A DNA stretch of 36,021 nucleotides from JAQICJ01 sp041686345 (GTDB taxonomy: Bacteria > Myxococcota_A > Polyangia > HGW-17). The stretch covers positions 1 through 36,021 of the forward strand of contig JAWLEA010000019.1 of NCBI GenBank assembly GCA_041686345.1, in the 5' to 3' direction. Below the pieces are notes generated by a model. It worked only from the letters and a program-made list of their open reading frames with translations, did not search any database and was not told the DNA's origin. Each line of letters opens with the position of its first letter. The first letter of the stretch is position 1. This document shows, piece after piece, positions 1 through 9,050 of this stretch. The position numbers and the translations under genes are program-made.

Positions 1-86
1 GTTGACACTATATCAAGAAGTTATGACAAAACTGATGAGATAAAATTCCGCGTTCAGGTGATGACCTTCCTTTTTGGGATGGGAAC
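1..86 (-). repeat. Partial dispersed element at the window edge (reverse orientation)
   Basis: The sequence from TTGACACTATATCAAGAAGTTATGAC to CTTTTTGGGATGGGAAC is the reverse complement of the left half of the 162-bp element. The other half is outside the window. The flank after the end is TACCGA. Confidence 0.88.
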
Positions 87-329
87 TACCGAACAAAACA
101 GAAAAGATTCGGTGTGCTTACTGATTGACCCTTTCAAACAAAAAAACAATAACTCTGAAATTGAGAGAGTATTTTTACGATAAACTCTGTTATATCCAAA
201 TCCACTTTTAAAATTAATCCTCAATTCTTCCTGAATAAATGTTATAAACGATACCTGCCAGAAATTTAGAATTATCCTGGACTAATTTTCCTTAAAAATA
301 AATTTAACCCCAAAATGGATTAAGGTTTC
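87..329. other. Non-coding gap upstream of the lipase gene
   Basis: No gene is recognised. It presumably holds the promoter of the patatin-like gene, but no convincing -35/-10 pair was found. AAGG at 323-326 may be the lipase ribosome binding site. Confidence 0.35.
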
Positions 330-1796
330 ATGTTTAAAAAGTTGAAAACCATCAAAAAAGCACGTGAAAATATGAAAAAAGCCCGCTCCTATCTGGAATG
401 GCTGCTGGCTGCCACAACCATTGACACAATTGAGGGAACTTCCCGGTGGATTAAAGATGATTACTCCCCCTTTTATGAAGTTGAAGAACTTAAAACCGCC
501 ATAGTAAAATTAAAAAATCTACAACAACCTGAAAAAGCTGGAGAATTAATCAAATTTCTGGAACAGGTACTTTATCGACATCATCATGATGTTATTAATC
601 CTCAACTTTACAGTTGTACCCGTTCCGGAGAAAGCAAGATTCTGCCTCGTAATTTTCTGCAGGAAACTGCCAATTCCTTGAATTTTCTTTGCGATACTCC
701 TCTGCCCGGAATTTCAACTGAATTAAAACTGAAAAAATTCAGAAAGTATTACAAAACCTTCGGACGTTCGGCCTTGATGCTCAGCGGAGGAGCTACCATG
801 GGCATCTATCACCTCGGAGTGGTAAAAGCCCTGTTTGAGACGAATCTCCTGCCTAAAATCATTGCCGGAAGTTCCATGGGAGCAATCGTAGCTGCCGGTC
901 TGTGCTCCCGCACCAAAAGGGAAACCCGGCAATTTTTCAACAATCCCGAAAAAATTCAGCGCCGGGGACTTAATTACAAAGGTTTTTTCCAGATATTAAA
1001 AGAAAAATCCCTGTTTGATCAAAAAAAGCTTTTAACCCACATTCTGGCCAATATTGAGGGAGATTATACCTTCAAAGAAGCTTGGGAAAAATCAGGTTAT
1101 AATTTAAACATCTCGGTTTCTCCCACTCGTACCAGACAAAAACCCAAAATACTCAATCATTTGTCCACGCCTGATTTGCTGATTTCCCAGGCAACTCTTG
1201 CTTCCTGTGCCATGCCCTTTCTTTTCAAACCTATCCAGTTGAAATATCGCAGTAAAAATGGTGAAATCAAGCCCTATCTCCCTTCGGAACGCTGGGTAGA
1301 TGGAACTTTAGGCGGAGATCTGCCCATGGCCAGAGTCAGCAGACTCCACAATGCCAACCATTTTATCGTATCTCAGACCAATCCTCATATTTATCCTTTT
1401 TTTCCCAAAAGCGAATCTCCCGGTTTCCTGTATCTGGGAGTTGATCTGGCCGGATCACTGCTGCGCAATCAGGCTCGTTCCCTGATTGAAATTCTGCGCA
1501 AATACCCCAGACGTAAAAGAACCCGCAGTACTTATCTCGACCAGCTTCACTCTCTGACATCCCAGCCATATTCTGGAGATATAAATATCCACCCTCATAT
1601 TGAACCAGCAATGATCACCCGACTTGTTTCCAATCCAACCAAAAAAGAAATACACAAATATATTCACGAAGGAGAACGCTTTACTTGGCCCAAAATTGCC
1701 ATAATTCGCGATCAGACCTTAATCGCTCGTACCTTCGAATCCTGCATAAAACGACTGGAAAACAAATTGAAAAATTCCCAGGTAACCAAAAATTGA
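330..1796 (+). CDS. DUF3336/patatin-like triacylglycerol lipase or phospholipase
   Basis: A 488-residue patatin-fold serine hydrolase, expected to hydrolyse acyl esters of phospholipids or stored neutral lipid. Visible motifs are the glycine-rich oxyanion loop GGATMG (about residues 153-158), the nucleophile elbow GSSMG with Ser182, and the dyad aspartate in DGTLGG (Asp324). The region before the patatin domain (roughly 20-140) fits DUF3336, which in yeast TGL3/4/5 and plant SDP1 lipases precedes the same catalytic domain. The stretch around residues 278-300, with LNHLST followed by an ASCAMPFLF segment, is also typical of that subfamily. No signal peptide is visible, so it is probably cytoplasmic or peripheral on the inner membrane. 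The next gene begins 83 bp downstream on the same strand. The catalytic assignment is firm; the substrate is inferred. Confidence 0.88.
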   Translation: MFKKLKTIKKARENMKKARSYLEWLLAATTIDTIEGTSRWIKDDYSPFYEVEELKTAIVKLKNLQQPEKAGELIKFLEQVLYRHHHDVINPQLYSCTRSGESKILPRNFLQETANSLNFLCDTPLPGISTELKLKKFRKYYKTFGRSALMLSGGATMGIYHLGVVKALFETNLLPKIIAGSSMGAIVAAGLCSRTKRETRQFFNNPEKIQRRGLNYKGFFQILKEKSLFDQKKLLTHILANIEGDYTFKEAWEKSGYNLNISVSPTRTRQKPKILNHLSTPDLLISQATLASCAMPFLFKPIQLKYRSKNGEIKPYLPSERWVDGTLGGDLPMARVSRLHNANHFIVSQTNPHIYPFFPKSESPGFLYLGVDLAGSLLRNQARSLIEILRKYPRRKRTRSTYLDQLHSLTSQPYSGDINIHPHIEPAMITRLVSNPTKKEIHKYIHEGERFTWPKIAIIRDQTLIARTFESCIKRLENKLKNSQVTKN

Positions 1797-1879
1797 TGTA
1801 ACTGCCATCTGATTGTTGCAGTACATAAACTCAAGAAAATAGTTGGTAAAACCGGAGGGCTTTAGTTAAGATATTTTTC

Positions 1880-2839
1880 ATGGGTTTTTACAAGATATCT
1901 CAAAACAGGCTGAAAAATTATCTGAATTTACTCAAATCTCTTTTTTCTGGGTATGGTTTAAGCACATTTTATCCCGACCTGTTCAAAATTAGAAATGCCT
2001 TGGAACTGTGGGCTCCGGAGCTTAACCCGAAAGTAAACAGTTATTTGGAAATAAGCTCTGAAAGCGGATTACCGTCTGAGGGAGCTTATACCAGACTTAA
2101 AAATGAAAAAAAACTATACCTGGAAGAATTGCAGCGGGGAAAATTATCCACTAAAAGAAAAAATCATCCTTATTATGAAAAATTATTGGCAACCCCCTTC
2201 CCTGTTCGTCTTTCTCTTGATTTAAAACTCTCCCGTCTCAGTGAAAATAAAAAAAATTCATCCCTGAGAATAGTCCTGGACAGATTCGAAATCGCCAGGG
2301 GACAATTAACCCGATATACTATAGATCTACTCAATAAAAACACTTTTTGGCAAAAACCGTATTTTGAACTGAAAGATAATTTTGTCAGATATTCGGAAAA
2401 TTTCAGAAATCAGATAGTTCAAAGCTGTCAGAATGAATCGGAATTGGCATTTTTATCCCTGCTCAAACTGGAAAAGTGTACTATTGATTCCATTAAAATG
2501 GGAAGCGTGGGTCCCCTCTGGCATCAGGGAAATCATAATCCTCTGCTGCAAAGTATTTTTCAAAAATACCCGGATACCTTTATTTTAAATCTTCCCTCCA
2601 GTGCCATGACCAGAGCATTGCAAAAAGACAGGAATCTCGATCCTTTTTCTGCTTCCTTCAAGGAGCAATTGACGCCAAATTCCAGAGAAGAACTGGCAGC
2701 CTGGGAAAAAGAATATGGATTGAGTGTTTTCAAAGAAAGAAGAATTATTATCCATGGCAGCAATAAGGTTAAAATTAAAAATATCCTCAGGGAATTATAC
2801 CCGAAGCTTCTGATCAGATACACTCCGGATTTGCTCTGA
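1880..2839 (+). CDS. Uncharacterised protein, first gene of an ATPase trio
   Basis: A 319-residue protein I do not recognise. It is lysine-rich and mostly predicted-helical, with no signal peptide, no membrane segment and no nucleotide-binding motif that I can see. The C-terminal third contains an HQGNHNPLLQ segment and several short hydrophobic strands (TFILNLPSS, RRIIIHGS) that suggest a small alpha/beta domain. It lies 30 bp upstream of the AAA+ ATPase gene, which is 19 bp upstream of the GHKL ATPase gene, so the three are probably co-transcribed. A GGAGG at 1854-1858 is about 21 nt from the ATG, too far for a standard Shine-Dalgarno site, so the start is not certain. Likely role: partner or substrate adaptor of the two ATPases, inferred from position only. 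Confidence 0.6.
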   Translation: MGFYKISQNRLKNYLNLLKSLFSGYGLSTFYPDLFKIRNALELWAPELNPKVNSYLEISSESGLPSEGAYTRLKNEKKLYLEELQRGKLSTKRKNHPYYEKLLATPFPVRLSLDLKLSRLSENKKNSSLRIVLDRFEIARGQLTRYTIDLLNKNTFWQKPYFELKDNFVRYSENFRNQIVQSCQNESELAFLSLLKLEKCTIDSIKMGSVGPLWHQGNHNPLLQSIFQKYPDTFILNLPSSAMTRALQKDRNLDPFSASFKEQLTPNSREELAAWEKEYGLSVFKERRIIIHGSNKVKIKNILRELYPKLLIRYTPDLL

Positions 2840-2869
2840 AAACATATTTGACAAAAGGAAAAATTTAAA

Positions 2870-4453
2870 ATGAACAACACCATCAAGATAGCCCCGGAAA
2901 ATATTGAACCCCTGCTTGATGAAATCAGGGAACTAATAAAACAGTCTGATTTCCTTCTCTTTTTGCGAAATCACGATGACTCGCCTTACGGGTTGGGAAT
3001 CAACTCTAATAAAATCCTGAAAATTCTTGAAAAAGTCATTGGTGTTTACCAGATAGCCAAATCCCTTTTGACCGAAAAATATAAAGATAATCAGGTGGAA
3101 GAAAAAGTTATTAATCTGGTCTGTGTTCATCTGGTTTCAAACTTGGCTTTTACTTTTCTTAACGAATTCACCGATTACAAAGTCAGAACCATTAACCATT
3201 TTCATCTCAAAGAAATAAAGCAACTGGTTTTAAATGAAAAATTCAACAGTCAAAAACTACTGGCAGACCTTGCAATTTATGTCAAAAAGAAATCGAAACC
3301 CGATCTTGACGGAATCAGCATGACGGCTTGTGCCTATTTCAAATTGATGCGGCGATCCCTCGAAAAAATTGCACTTGATCTGCGTTTTGCCACCCAGTTG
3401 AATTTACTTAAAGAAACAGATTTTAAAGTTTTCAATTATACGACAAAACTCATGGGAAATCTGGATAAAATACAGATAAAACAACACCTTCTACCTATTA
3501 CCACTGAGCAGATCATTGGTAACAAAGAATTTGTCAACACCGGAATTAAACTTGTGGACAATCTGCTGGCTTATGATCAAACTGTTGGCAAAAATCCCAA
3601 GAACTTCAACCAGATTCTTTTTGGTCTCGGTCGTCCCGGTTGTGGTAAAACAGCTACAGCCAATGCCTTGGGCAACTATCTATTTGCCAAAGCCAAGACA
3701 ATCGATCTTCCGGCAAAATTCAAGGTTATCAGACGCACCGATTGGGCCTCTTCCTATCAAAATGCTTCAGCCCAATCACTCATCGAAATTTTTACCTCAA
3801 CTTTGGAAAACTTTGCCGGAGTAGTTTTCTTTTACTGGCCGGACATAGATACCGCATTTTCCTCCAGATCAGACAACAATAGCGGAAATGAAGAAAGTGA
3901 CATCCTGGGAGCAGCATTCGGCCTCTTTGACGGCACTATTCTGCCTTTTAACGGACAGTGGATCCTGGTCTGTGACGCCAATTACATGCAGATGGACGAA
4001 GCCACTGTGAGCAGATTATCTCAAAATCCCCAACAGGTAAACGGACCGGAAACAGATGAAGACTTTGCCAAATTACTTCACCGGGTTCTGCTGGGAAAAG
4101 AATATGAACCTTACCTAAACCTTGATTATAAAAAGTGGAGAAAAATCGGAAAAATCTGCCAATTTTTGGAAATTTCAGGTCGAGACCTGGCAAATATTTC
4201 TCGAAAATTAATCGCTAAAATCGAAGATTTCCCTTTGAAGGAAAAATTTTTCAGTCTGGATTATCAACAAAGAAAAGAATATATCAAAGAACACCGTCAA
4301 CAAATCAATTTTGATTTTATCCGTTCTCAAATTGAACAAACAAATCAATTCAAAAAAGCAGCTGAAAAACTGGAAAAGGAAGATTCAATTCAAATGATAG
4401 TCAAACGGCTTAAATTACAATATGAAGCCAGACAAAAATTGCTTGAGGAATAA
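2870..4453 (+). CDS. AAA+ ATPase with atypical Walker B motif
   Basis: A 527-residue protein with a helical N-terminal region (about 1-230) and one AAA+ module. Walker A is GRPGCGKT at about residues 254-261. The Walker B strand reads GVVFFYWPDIDTAF (about 317-330), where the usual DExD is replaced by PDID. A sensor-1-like strand WILVCDANY (about 364) is followed by a possible arginine finger in ATVSRLS and a sensor-2-like SGRDLANISRKL. The C-terminal tail is charged and probably coiled-coil. The Shine-Dalgarno AAGGA lies about 10 nt before the ATG. It sits between the unknown gene and the GHKL ATPase gene at short spacing. I cannot assign it to a named AAA+ family. The P-loop fold is secure; whether it hydrolyses ATP is uncertain given the altered Walker B. 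Confidence 0.8.
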   Translation: MNNTIKIAPENIEPLLDEIRELIKQSDFLLFLRNHDDSPYGLGINSNKILKILEKVIGVYQIAKSLLTEKYKDNQVEEKVINLVCVHLVSNLAFTFLNEFTDYKVRTINHFHLKEIKQLVLNEKFNSQKLLADLAIYVKKKSKPDLDGISMTACAYFKLMRRSLEKIALDLRFATQLNLLKETDFKVFNYTTKLMGNLDKIQIKQHLLPITTEQIIGNKEFVNTGIKLVDNLLAYDQTVGKNPKNFNQILFGLGRPGCGKTATANALGNYLFAKAKTIDLPAKFKVIRRTDWASSYQNASAQSLIEIFTSTLENFAGVVFFYWPDIDTAFSSRSDNNSGNEESDILGAAFGLFDGTILPFNGQWILVCDANYMQMDEATVSRLSQNPQQVNGPETDEDFAKLLHRVLLGKEYEPYLNLDYKKWRKIGKICQFLEISGRDLANISRKLIAKIEDFPLKEKFFSLDYQQRKEYIKEHRQQINFDFIRSQIEQTNQFKKAAEKLEKEDSIQMIVKRLKLQYEARQKLLEE

Positions 4454-4472
4454 GGAATTAATTTAATTTATC

Positions 4473-6011
4473 ATGAATAAAGCCAATTCTGTTTACACTG
4501 GAGTTAAAAATTATGAAATCCTGTCCCGGGAGTTGAGGGGTAAAAATTATGGTTTTGTAAAAGAACTGGTGATCAACAGTATTGATGCCGACAGCAATCT
4601 GGTTGAAATTGATCTTTCCCGAGAAAATGATCTCTCCCGTTTGACTTTCAGAGATTATGGCAAGGGTATGAGCCAAAAAGAGATCGTTGAAAAACTTCTG
4701 AGATTTCCCGGGGGTGATAAAAAAAACAATTTTCTCAAAGTTGGCAGTATCGGGATTGGTTTTTCAAGTATTTTCAAATATTCACCACCTCTGGTTTTAA
4801 TTCGCACCGGAAAATTCGGGCAATACCATGATGTCTTTTTAAAAAAAGATGGATCTTATCAGATTTTTTCTTCCCCAGAACCATTTGACGGTACTTCCAT
4901 CTCGGTTTTTCTGGAAGAAAATTTGGCTGATCTGCAACCTGAAATAGAAAGGGTATTGAATAAATGGTTTTCTTTTGCTTTCATTCCGGTTTTCTTTAAC
5001 AAAAAGCAGATAAATCGTCCTTTTTCCAGCAAAGGAACACTTTTTTCCATGGATTTGGATCAAGGTGGAACTTTCATTCAACTCTCCATCGCAAAATCAA
5101 AAAAAAACAGGGTTGAACTTTATAATCAAGGCATATTCTTTACTTCAGCCGATTCTCCTTTCCCCCATCTAAAACTCAAAATATCTTCACCTTACCTTGA
5201 TATTCAAAATACAGATCCCGGCAATAAAAAATACCACCTTGACTTAATCCTGCAAAATATCAACCGGAACTGTGTTCCCCAGTTAAAAAATAATCTGAGT
5301 AAAAACTTGGAAAAAGTGGCGGCAACCGGCAATGATCGGAGCCAATATCGGAAACTGTTGCTTGCGTTCAAATATTTGCTGCAATCACAATTCAGCCACG
5401 ATCTGTTGCAGCGAAAAATCTTTCCAACTCTGACGGGAACCTCCCGGAGTATCAGAAACCTGCTGGAAAGTGAAAGGGTTTATCTCATCAAAACAAAACC
5501 ACAACCTGCAGTTGACAATTGTATTTTCCTGGATGGAAATTTGCTGAAAAAAAATCATCTGGTTGCTGTTGTAAACATGGTTCAACCTGGTTTTAACCAA
5601 AAAATAGAACAATTCAACAATCATTTTGCTGTTTTTGCAAAAACAACCTCTCTTTCAGAAATTGAAAATAATTTTCTCAATAAACTACAAGAATTTCTCA
5701 AACAACACGGAATTATTTTTGAAGAGGGAGTTTTTCTGATCGAACTGAAAAATACCCGTTTGGACTTTCCCTGGTTTATCCATAATGCCAAAGAAAATAT
5801 CATCGATTTTTCCAAGCTCGGATCAAATTTATCTGATAAAAACAAAGCTCTGCTTTTACAAAAAAACAACCCCTACATAATTGATTTTCTGAAATTGGCA
5901 AAAAAAAATTTCCACCTTGCACTCCTGCTATTTTCCGGAGCTGTTTTTCTGTCAAATGACCGCTATCCTGATTTTCTGGAAAATTCTCAGACTCTCTCTG
6001 GTTTATTCTAA
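4473..6011 (+). CDS. Hsp90/GHKL-type (Bergerat-fold) ATPase
   Basis: A 512-residue protein with the ATP-binding motifs of the GHKL superfamily (Hsp90, gyrase B, histidine kinase, MutL): N-box KELVINSIDAD (about residues 30-40, with the Mg-binding Asn), G1 box DYGKGM, G2 box GSIGIGFSS with a flexible lid region, and a DGTSISVFL strand equivalent to the late GT motif. The order and spacing are closest to Hsp90-like HATPases rather than to kinases, and no DHp or receiver domain is seen. The region after residue 170 is a beta-rich, then helical, extension that I cannot assign. It is considerably shorter than bacterial HtpG (about 620-640 residues) and lacks an HtpG-like C-terminal domain. It is the last gene of the trio with the unknown and AAA+ genes. 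A chaperone or signalling role is inference. Confidence 0.8.
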   Translation: MNKANSVYTGVKNYEILSRELRGKNYGFVKELVINSIDADSNLVEIDLSRENDLSRLTFRDYGKGMSQKEIVEKLLRFPGGDKKNNFLKVGSIGIGFSSIFKYSPPLVLIRTGKFGQYHDVFLKKDGSYQIFSSPEPFDGTSISVFLEENLADLQPEIERVLNKWFSFAFIPVFFNKKQINRPFSSKGTLFSMDLDQGGTFIQLSIAKSKKNRVELYNQGIFFTSADSPFPHLKLKISSPYLDIQNTDPGNKKYHLDLILQNINRNCVPQLKNNLSKNLEKVAATGNDRSQYRKLLLAFKYLLQSQFSHDLLQRKIFPTLTGTSRSIRNLLESERVYLIKTKPQPAVDNCIFLDGNLLKKNHLVAVVNMVQPGFNQKIEQFNNHFAVFAKTTSLSEIENNFLNKLQEFLKQHGIIFEEGVFLIELKNTRLDFPWFIHNAKENIIDFSKLGSNLSDKNKALLLQKNNPYIIDFLKLAKKNFHLALLLFSGAVFLSNDRYPDFLENSQTLSGLF

Positions 6012-6052
6012 ATCATGCAGGAGGAAAATTTTACTTTTATCTTTGATTTCAC

Positions 6053-6058
6053 TATAAT
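6053..6058 (+). promoter_or_regulatory. Possible -10 box for the small Cys-rich gene
   Basis: A perfect TATAAT lies 72 bp before the ATG at 6130, in the short gap after the GHKL gene. No good -35 hexamer is visible at 16-18 bp upstream, so the promoter is tentative. It would give the small secreted protein its own transcript. Confidence 0.3.
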
Positions 6059-6129
6059 ATAAGATACAATCCTCCATATTAATAAATACCATGTTTGCTC
6101 TGCAGACCACTTCTCCAAAGGAGGAAGTC

Positions 6130-6393
6130 ATGAAAATACTTTTTTTATCGAGCTTTTTGCTGGCAGCTCTGGTGCCCGCCAAATCCACCGGTAAAGTCTG
6201 TTTCAAATGCAAAAACAATAAACCTGTTCCCTATGTCTGTGCTGAAAAAGACACTTTTACCGCCCGTAAAAATGCCCGCAAGGCCGGTTGCAATATCACC
6301 AGTTATTCAAGTACCTGCAAATGCGGAAAAACTGTCGATTACAAAACCATCGAAAACAATGAGCTGGAAGCCAAATACTTCGGTTGGCTCTAG
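6130..6393 (+). CDS. Small secreted cysteine-rich protein
   Basis: An 87-residue protein that I do not recognise. The start at 6130 is chosen over an in-frame ATG at 6091 because a strong AAAGGAGGA Shine-Dalgarno sequence lies just before it, and because translation then begins directly with a signal peptide (MKILFLSSFLLAALVPAKS). The mature part of about 67 residues has six cysteines arranged as CxxC, C, C, CxC, and is lysine-rich. This suggests a periplasmic or secreted disulfide-bonded or metal-binding peptide. Its TAG stop codon straddles the boundary with a degenerate copy of the dispersed 162-bp element: TA belongs to the flank and G is the first base of the element. Function unknown. 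Confidence 0.7.
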   Translation: MKILFLSSFLLAALVPAKSTGKVCFKCKNNKPVPYVCAEKDTFTARKNARKAGCNITSYSSTCKCGKTVDYKTIENNELEAKYFGWL

Positions 6394-6553
6394 TTTTCAT
6401 CCCAGTGGTTTTTTTGGCTGAATGAGATATTTGCCTAAAATGCGCGGAATAACTGCGCAGATATCGCCACTAATATTTCAATAAGTTATAACACTTGATC
6501 AGATTAAATTCTGTCGCCAGGCGATGACCTTTCTTAATCTTCCCAAAACCAAT
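6393..6553 (-). repeat. Degenerate copy of the 162-bp dispersed element (reverse orientation)
   Basis: The left end (TTTTCATCCCAG after TAG) and interior words such as GCTGAATGAG, TTTGCC and ATGCGCGGAATAACTGCG match the reverse complement of the intact copies, as does GCGATGACCTT near the far end. The right terminal repeat has decayed, so the end near 6553 is approximate and no flanking duplication is detectable. The first base completes the stop codon of the Cys-rich gene. The rest of the gap to 6706 holds a possible promoter for the ABC operon and nothing else recognised. Confidence 0.7.
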
Positions 6554-6591
6554 TCCTCAAAAAAGGGCAAAATTGACCAGTCAAACTTTTT

Positions 6592-6619
6592 TTGCTACCA
6601 ACAATTGGTGTATTATAAC
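6592..6619 (+). promoter_or_regulatory. Candidate promoter of the ABC transporter operon
   Basis: TTGCTA (6592-6597) and TATAAC (6614-6619) are separated by 16 bp and lie about 90 bp before the ABC ATPase start. A small inverted repeat, ACCAA-CAA-TTGGT, sits in the spacer. Sequence-only prediction. Confidence 0.35.
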
Positions 6620-6706
6620 AAGAGCTCGTTAACTGCAGAAAATATGTTTTAATATTTTTGAAACTTTTCTATTAACTTAAAAACTACATGTGATATAAAA
6701 CAGGGT

Positions 6707-7417
6707 ATGACTGAACCTATTATCAAAATTTCCAAAGTCAATAAAAGTTATGGTACAGGCAAGGCCAGAAATCAGGTTTTATACGATATCGATCTCAATA
6801 TAAAAAGTGGAGAATCGGTTTCCATTGTTGGCACCAGTGGCAGCGGCAAAACAACTTTGCTTAACATTATCGGTGGCCTTGATCGCAGATACGATGGTTC
6901 CTGTATTGTCAACAACAAACGAATTGAAAAAATGTCAGAGAAGCAACTTTCCCGTTTCAGAAATGAAACCATAGGTTTTGTTTTTCAATCCTTCAATTTG
7001 ATGGAACATTTAACCTCCTGGGAAAATGTAGCCCTCTCTTCCTATTTCAAAGGTTGTAAAATCAAGGGTACAGATATTCAGAAAAGGGCAATTGAAGTTC
7101 TTGAACGGGTTGAATTAAATGATAAAATAAATGCCTACCCTCCCAACCTTTCCGGAGGTCAAAAACAAAGAGTTGCCATAGCTCGAGCTTTGTTCAATAA
7201 TCCTGATATTCTGCTCTGTGATGAACCCACCGGAAATCTTGATTCTAAAACAGGCAGAAATGTAATTGAACTTTTTCACGAACTGAACATTGAAGACAAA
7301 ATTACAGTTATTGTCATCACCCACGAAGAAAGAGTCTCCAAAGGCACGGATCGCAGCATTCAACTTGAAGATGGCAAAATTCAATCCATAAATACTAAAA
7401 CAGCTCCGGTAAAATAA
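6707..7417 (+). CDS. LolD/MacB-type ABC transporter ATP-binding protein
   Basis: A 236-residue ABC ATPase of the MacB/LolD/FtsE subfamily, powering a FtsX-like permease rather than a classical pore. Motifs: Walker A GTSGSGKT (42-49), Q-loop FVFQSF (Gln94), signature LSGGQ (148-152), Walker B ILLCDEPTGNLDS (168-180, catalytic Glu173), and an H-loop in VIVITHEE. The DEPTGNLDS stretch is characteristic of this subfamily. The length is normal for a stand-alone ATPase. The stop is followed 4 bp later by the permease ATG, so the two are one operon. The subfamily covers lipoprotein release, macrolide or peptide efflux and cell-division roles, and the sequence alone does not choose among these. Confidence 0.93.
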   Translation: MTEPIIKISKVNKSYGTGKARNQVLYDIDLNIKSGESVSIVGTSGSGKTTLLNIIGGLDRRYDGSCIVNNKRIEKMSEKQLSRFRNETIGFVFQSFNLMEHLTSWENVALSSYFKGCKIKGTDIQKRAIEVLERVELNDKINAYPPNLSGGQKQRVAIARALFNNPDILLCDEPTGNLDSKTGRNVIELFHELNIEDKITVIVITHEERVSKGTDRSIQLEDGKIQSINTKTAPVK

Positions 7418-7421
7418 ATTT

Positions 7422-9050
7422 ATGAGTCTCACTAAATTATTAAATCTGGTAATAAAAAACATTAACAGAAATTCGAAACAGCTTATTCTGGCATCAATAG
7501 GAATTGTTATCGGTCTTTGGGCTTTCTCACTTTTTCTTTCTTTCGGTCTGGGAATTACTCAGGTTGTTGAAGGGAAGATCTTTCCCTGGGACAAAATTGA
7601 AGTTATTCCCAGGGCAACCAATCTAGCTACAAGACGCCAGGGAAATAAAGTCAATGAATTCTGTCGCCATGATGACTTTTACATTAATGACAAACCAAAT
7701 GGCACCCTCAACCGGGAATTTTCACTCAAATTCAAACAACATAAACATCTCACCAATGAAATAGTAAAGCTCATCAAAAACAGACCCGAAGTAAAAACAG
7801 CCTATCCCAAAATGAAGCTTACTTTCCCGGCAATAGCCGAAGGCGGAATGGATGAATTGCATCTTTCCCACCCTCTGCGCACCGAAATTTTTGCCGATGG
7901 AATCTTTCCCGAAAATCTGGTGCAATGCAACGAAAAAGAATCAGAAAATGATCTGCAAAGAGTTCGCGGTGAAAGAGAATGTGATGTTCTCCATCCCTAC
8001 AAATTTAAAAATTTCGATGAAGAAGACAAAGAACTCGGTTTCTGCAAACAGCATAATGACTGCAAACAATCTGTTTTTTGCAACCTCAAGCAACCCTCTC
8101 GAGTCTGGATCTTTCCTCTGCAGAAACCAAATACAAACCCTCATAAACACAAAAGTTATTACCACCGTTGCTATCATGCTGTTCCCGTTCTGGTTTCAAC
8201 CTATCTGCTTGAATTATGGAATGGCAGCGTTGCTCCTGCCCACGGCTATCCCAAAATAAGCAAGGAAACACTGGGTACCTTTCTCGGTCTTTCCTTTGAT
8301 GTTCACTTGGGACAATCCATGTTCTCCTCAAAATCAGTCAACATCAAACCCTATACCAAAAGGTTCCAACTTGTGGGAATTTCACAAAAAGCCATTCCCC
8401 TGGGAATTACCATGCCCATTTCCTATGCCAGGGAATTAAACAAGCATTTTGCCGGTAAAGACGAAGCCAAAGATGTAATTAACAAAGAAAAACATAAATT
8501 CAACACCTATTCCAGTGTTGTAGTTCATGTCAATTCCAAAAACAATATCACTACTTTTCTCGCTTATATCAACCGCCTCGGCTTTACTCAAAAAGATACC
8601 AATGCCGAAACCATAGGACTGGTTATTCTTTTTGTTACAGGTATTCTGGTCTTTATCAGTTTTGTAATTATCATCATTGCCGCCATTAATATTGCCAACA
8701 CCTATTTCATGATCATTTCTGAAAGACGCAGAGAAATTGGAATTATGCGTGCCATTGGAGCAAACAGAAGCAATATTCGCTCTATCTTCATAACTGAAGC
8801 AGCCATTTTAGGTTTCATTGATGGAATTCTCGGATTGATTCTTGGGTTTTTAACCTCCAAATTTGTAGATTGGATCATCTGGAATGTAGTACCTGATTTC
8901 CCCTTCAAGCCGGCATCAGCATTTTCTTATCCCCTCTGGCTGGTTTTATCCACTGTTCTCTTTGGGGTGATCTTTTGCATGTTTGGAGCTCTCTTCCCCG
9001 CCAACCATGCTTCCAAAATCGAACCCTCCGAAGCCCTTCTGCCTAAATAG
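7422..9050 (+). CDS. FtsX/MacB-type ABC permease with Cys-rich periplasmic insert
   Basis: A 542-residue permease for the preceding ATPase. One N-terminal transmembrane helix (about 24-46) is followed by a large periplasmic domain, then three C-terminal helices. The cytoplasmic loop SERRREIGIMRAIGA and the final PANHASKIEPSEALL are hallmarks of the FtsX/MacB family. It is longer than the usual 380-420 residues because of a charged insert of about 170 residues (roughly 80-250) containing seven cysteines, including CKQHNDCKQSVFC. Such a Cys cluster outside the cytoplasm suggests disulfides or a metal site. No partner membrane-fusion protein is adjacent. The stop TAG is formed by TA of a flanking direct repeat plus the first G of a dispersed element. 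Confidence 0.85.
   Translation: MSLTKLLNLVIKNINRNSKQLILASIGIVIGLWAFSLFLSFGLGITQVVEGKIFPWDKIEVIPRATNLATRRQGNKVNEFCRHDDFYINDKPNGTLNREFSLKFKQHKHLTNEIVKLIKNRPEVKTAYPKMKLTFPAIAEGGMDELHLSHPLRTEIFADGIFPENLVQCNEKESENDLQRVRGERECDVLHPYKFKNFDEEDKELGFCKQHNDCKQSVFCNLKQPSRVWIFPLQKPNTNPHKHKSYYHRCYHAVPVLVSTYLLELWNGSVAPAHGYPKISKETLGTFLGLSFDVHLGQSMFSSKSVNIKPYTKRFQLVGISQKAIPLGITMPISYARELNKHFAGKDEAKDVINKEKHKFNTYSSVVVHVNSKNNITTFLAYINRLGFTQKDTNAETIGLVILFVTGILVFISFVIIIIAAINIANTYFMIISERRREIGIMRAIGANRSNIRSIFITEAAILGFIDGILGLILGFLTSKFVDWIIWNVVPDFPFKPASAFSYPLWLVLSTVLFGVIFCMFGALFPANHASKIEPSEALLPK

Noticed and set aside
1880..6011. Calling the ATPase trio a known anti-phage system
   Set aside because: No nuclease, toxin or other effector domain is visible and there are no mobile-element genes nearby, so a named defence system cannot be supported.
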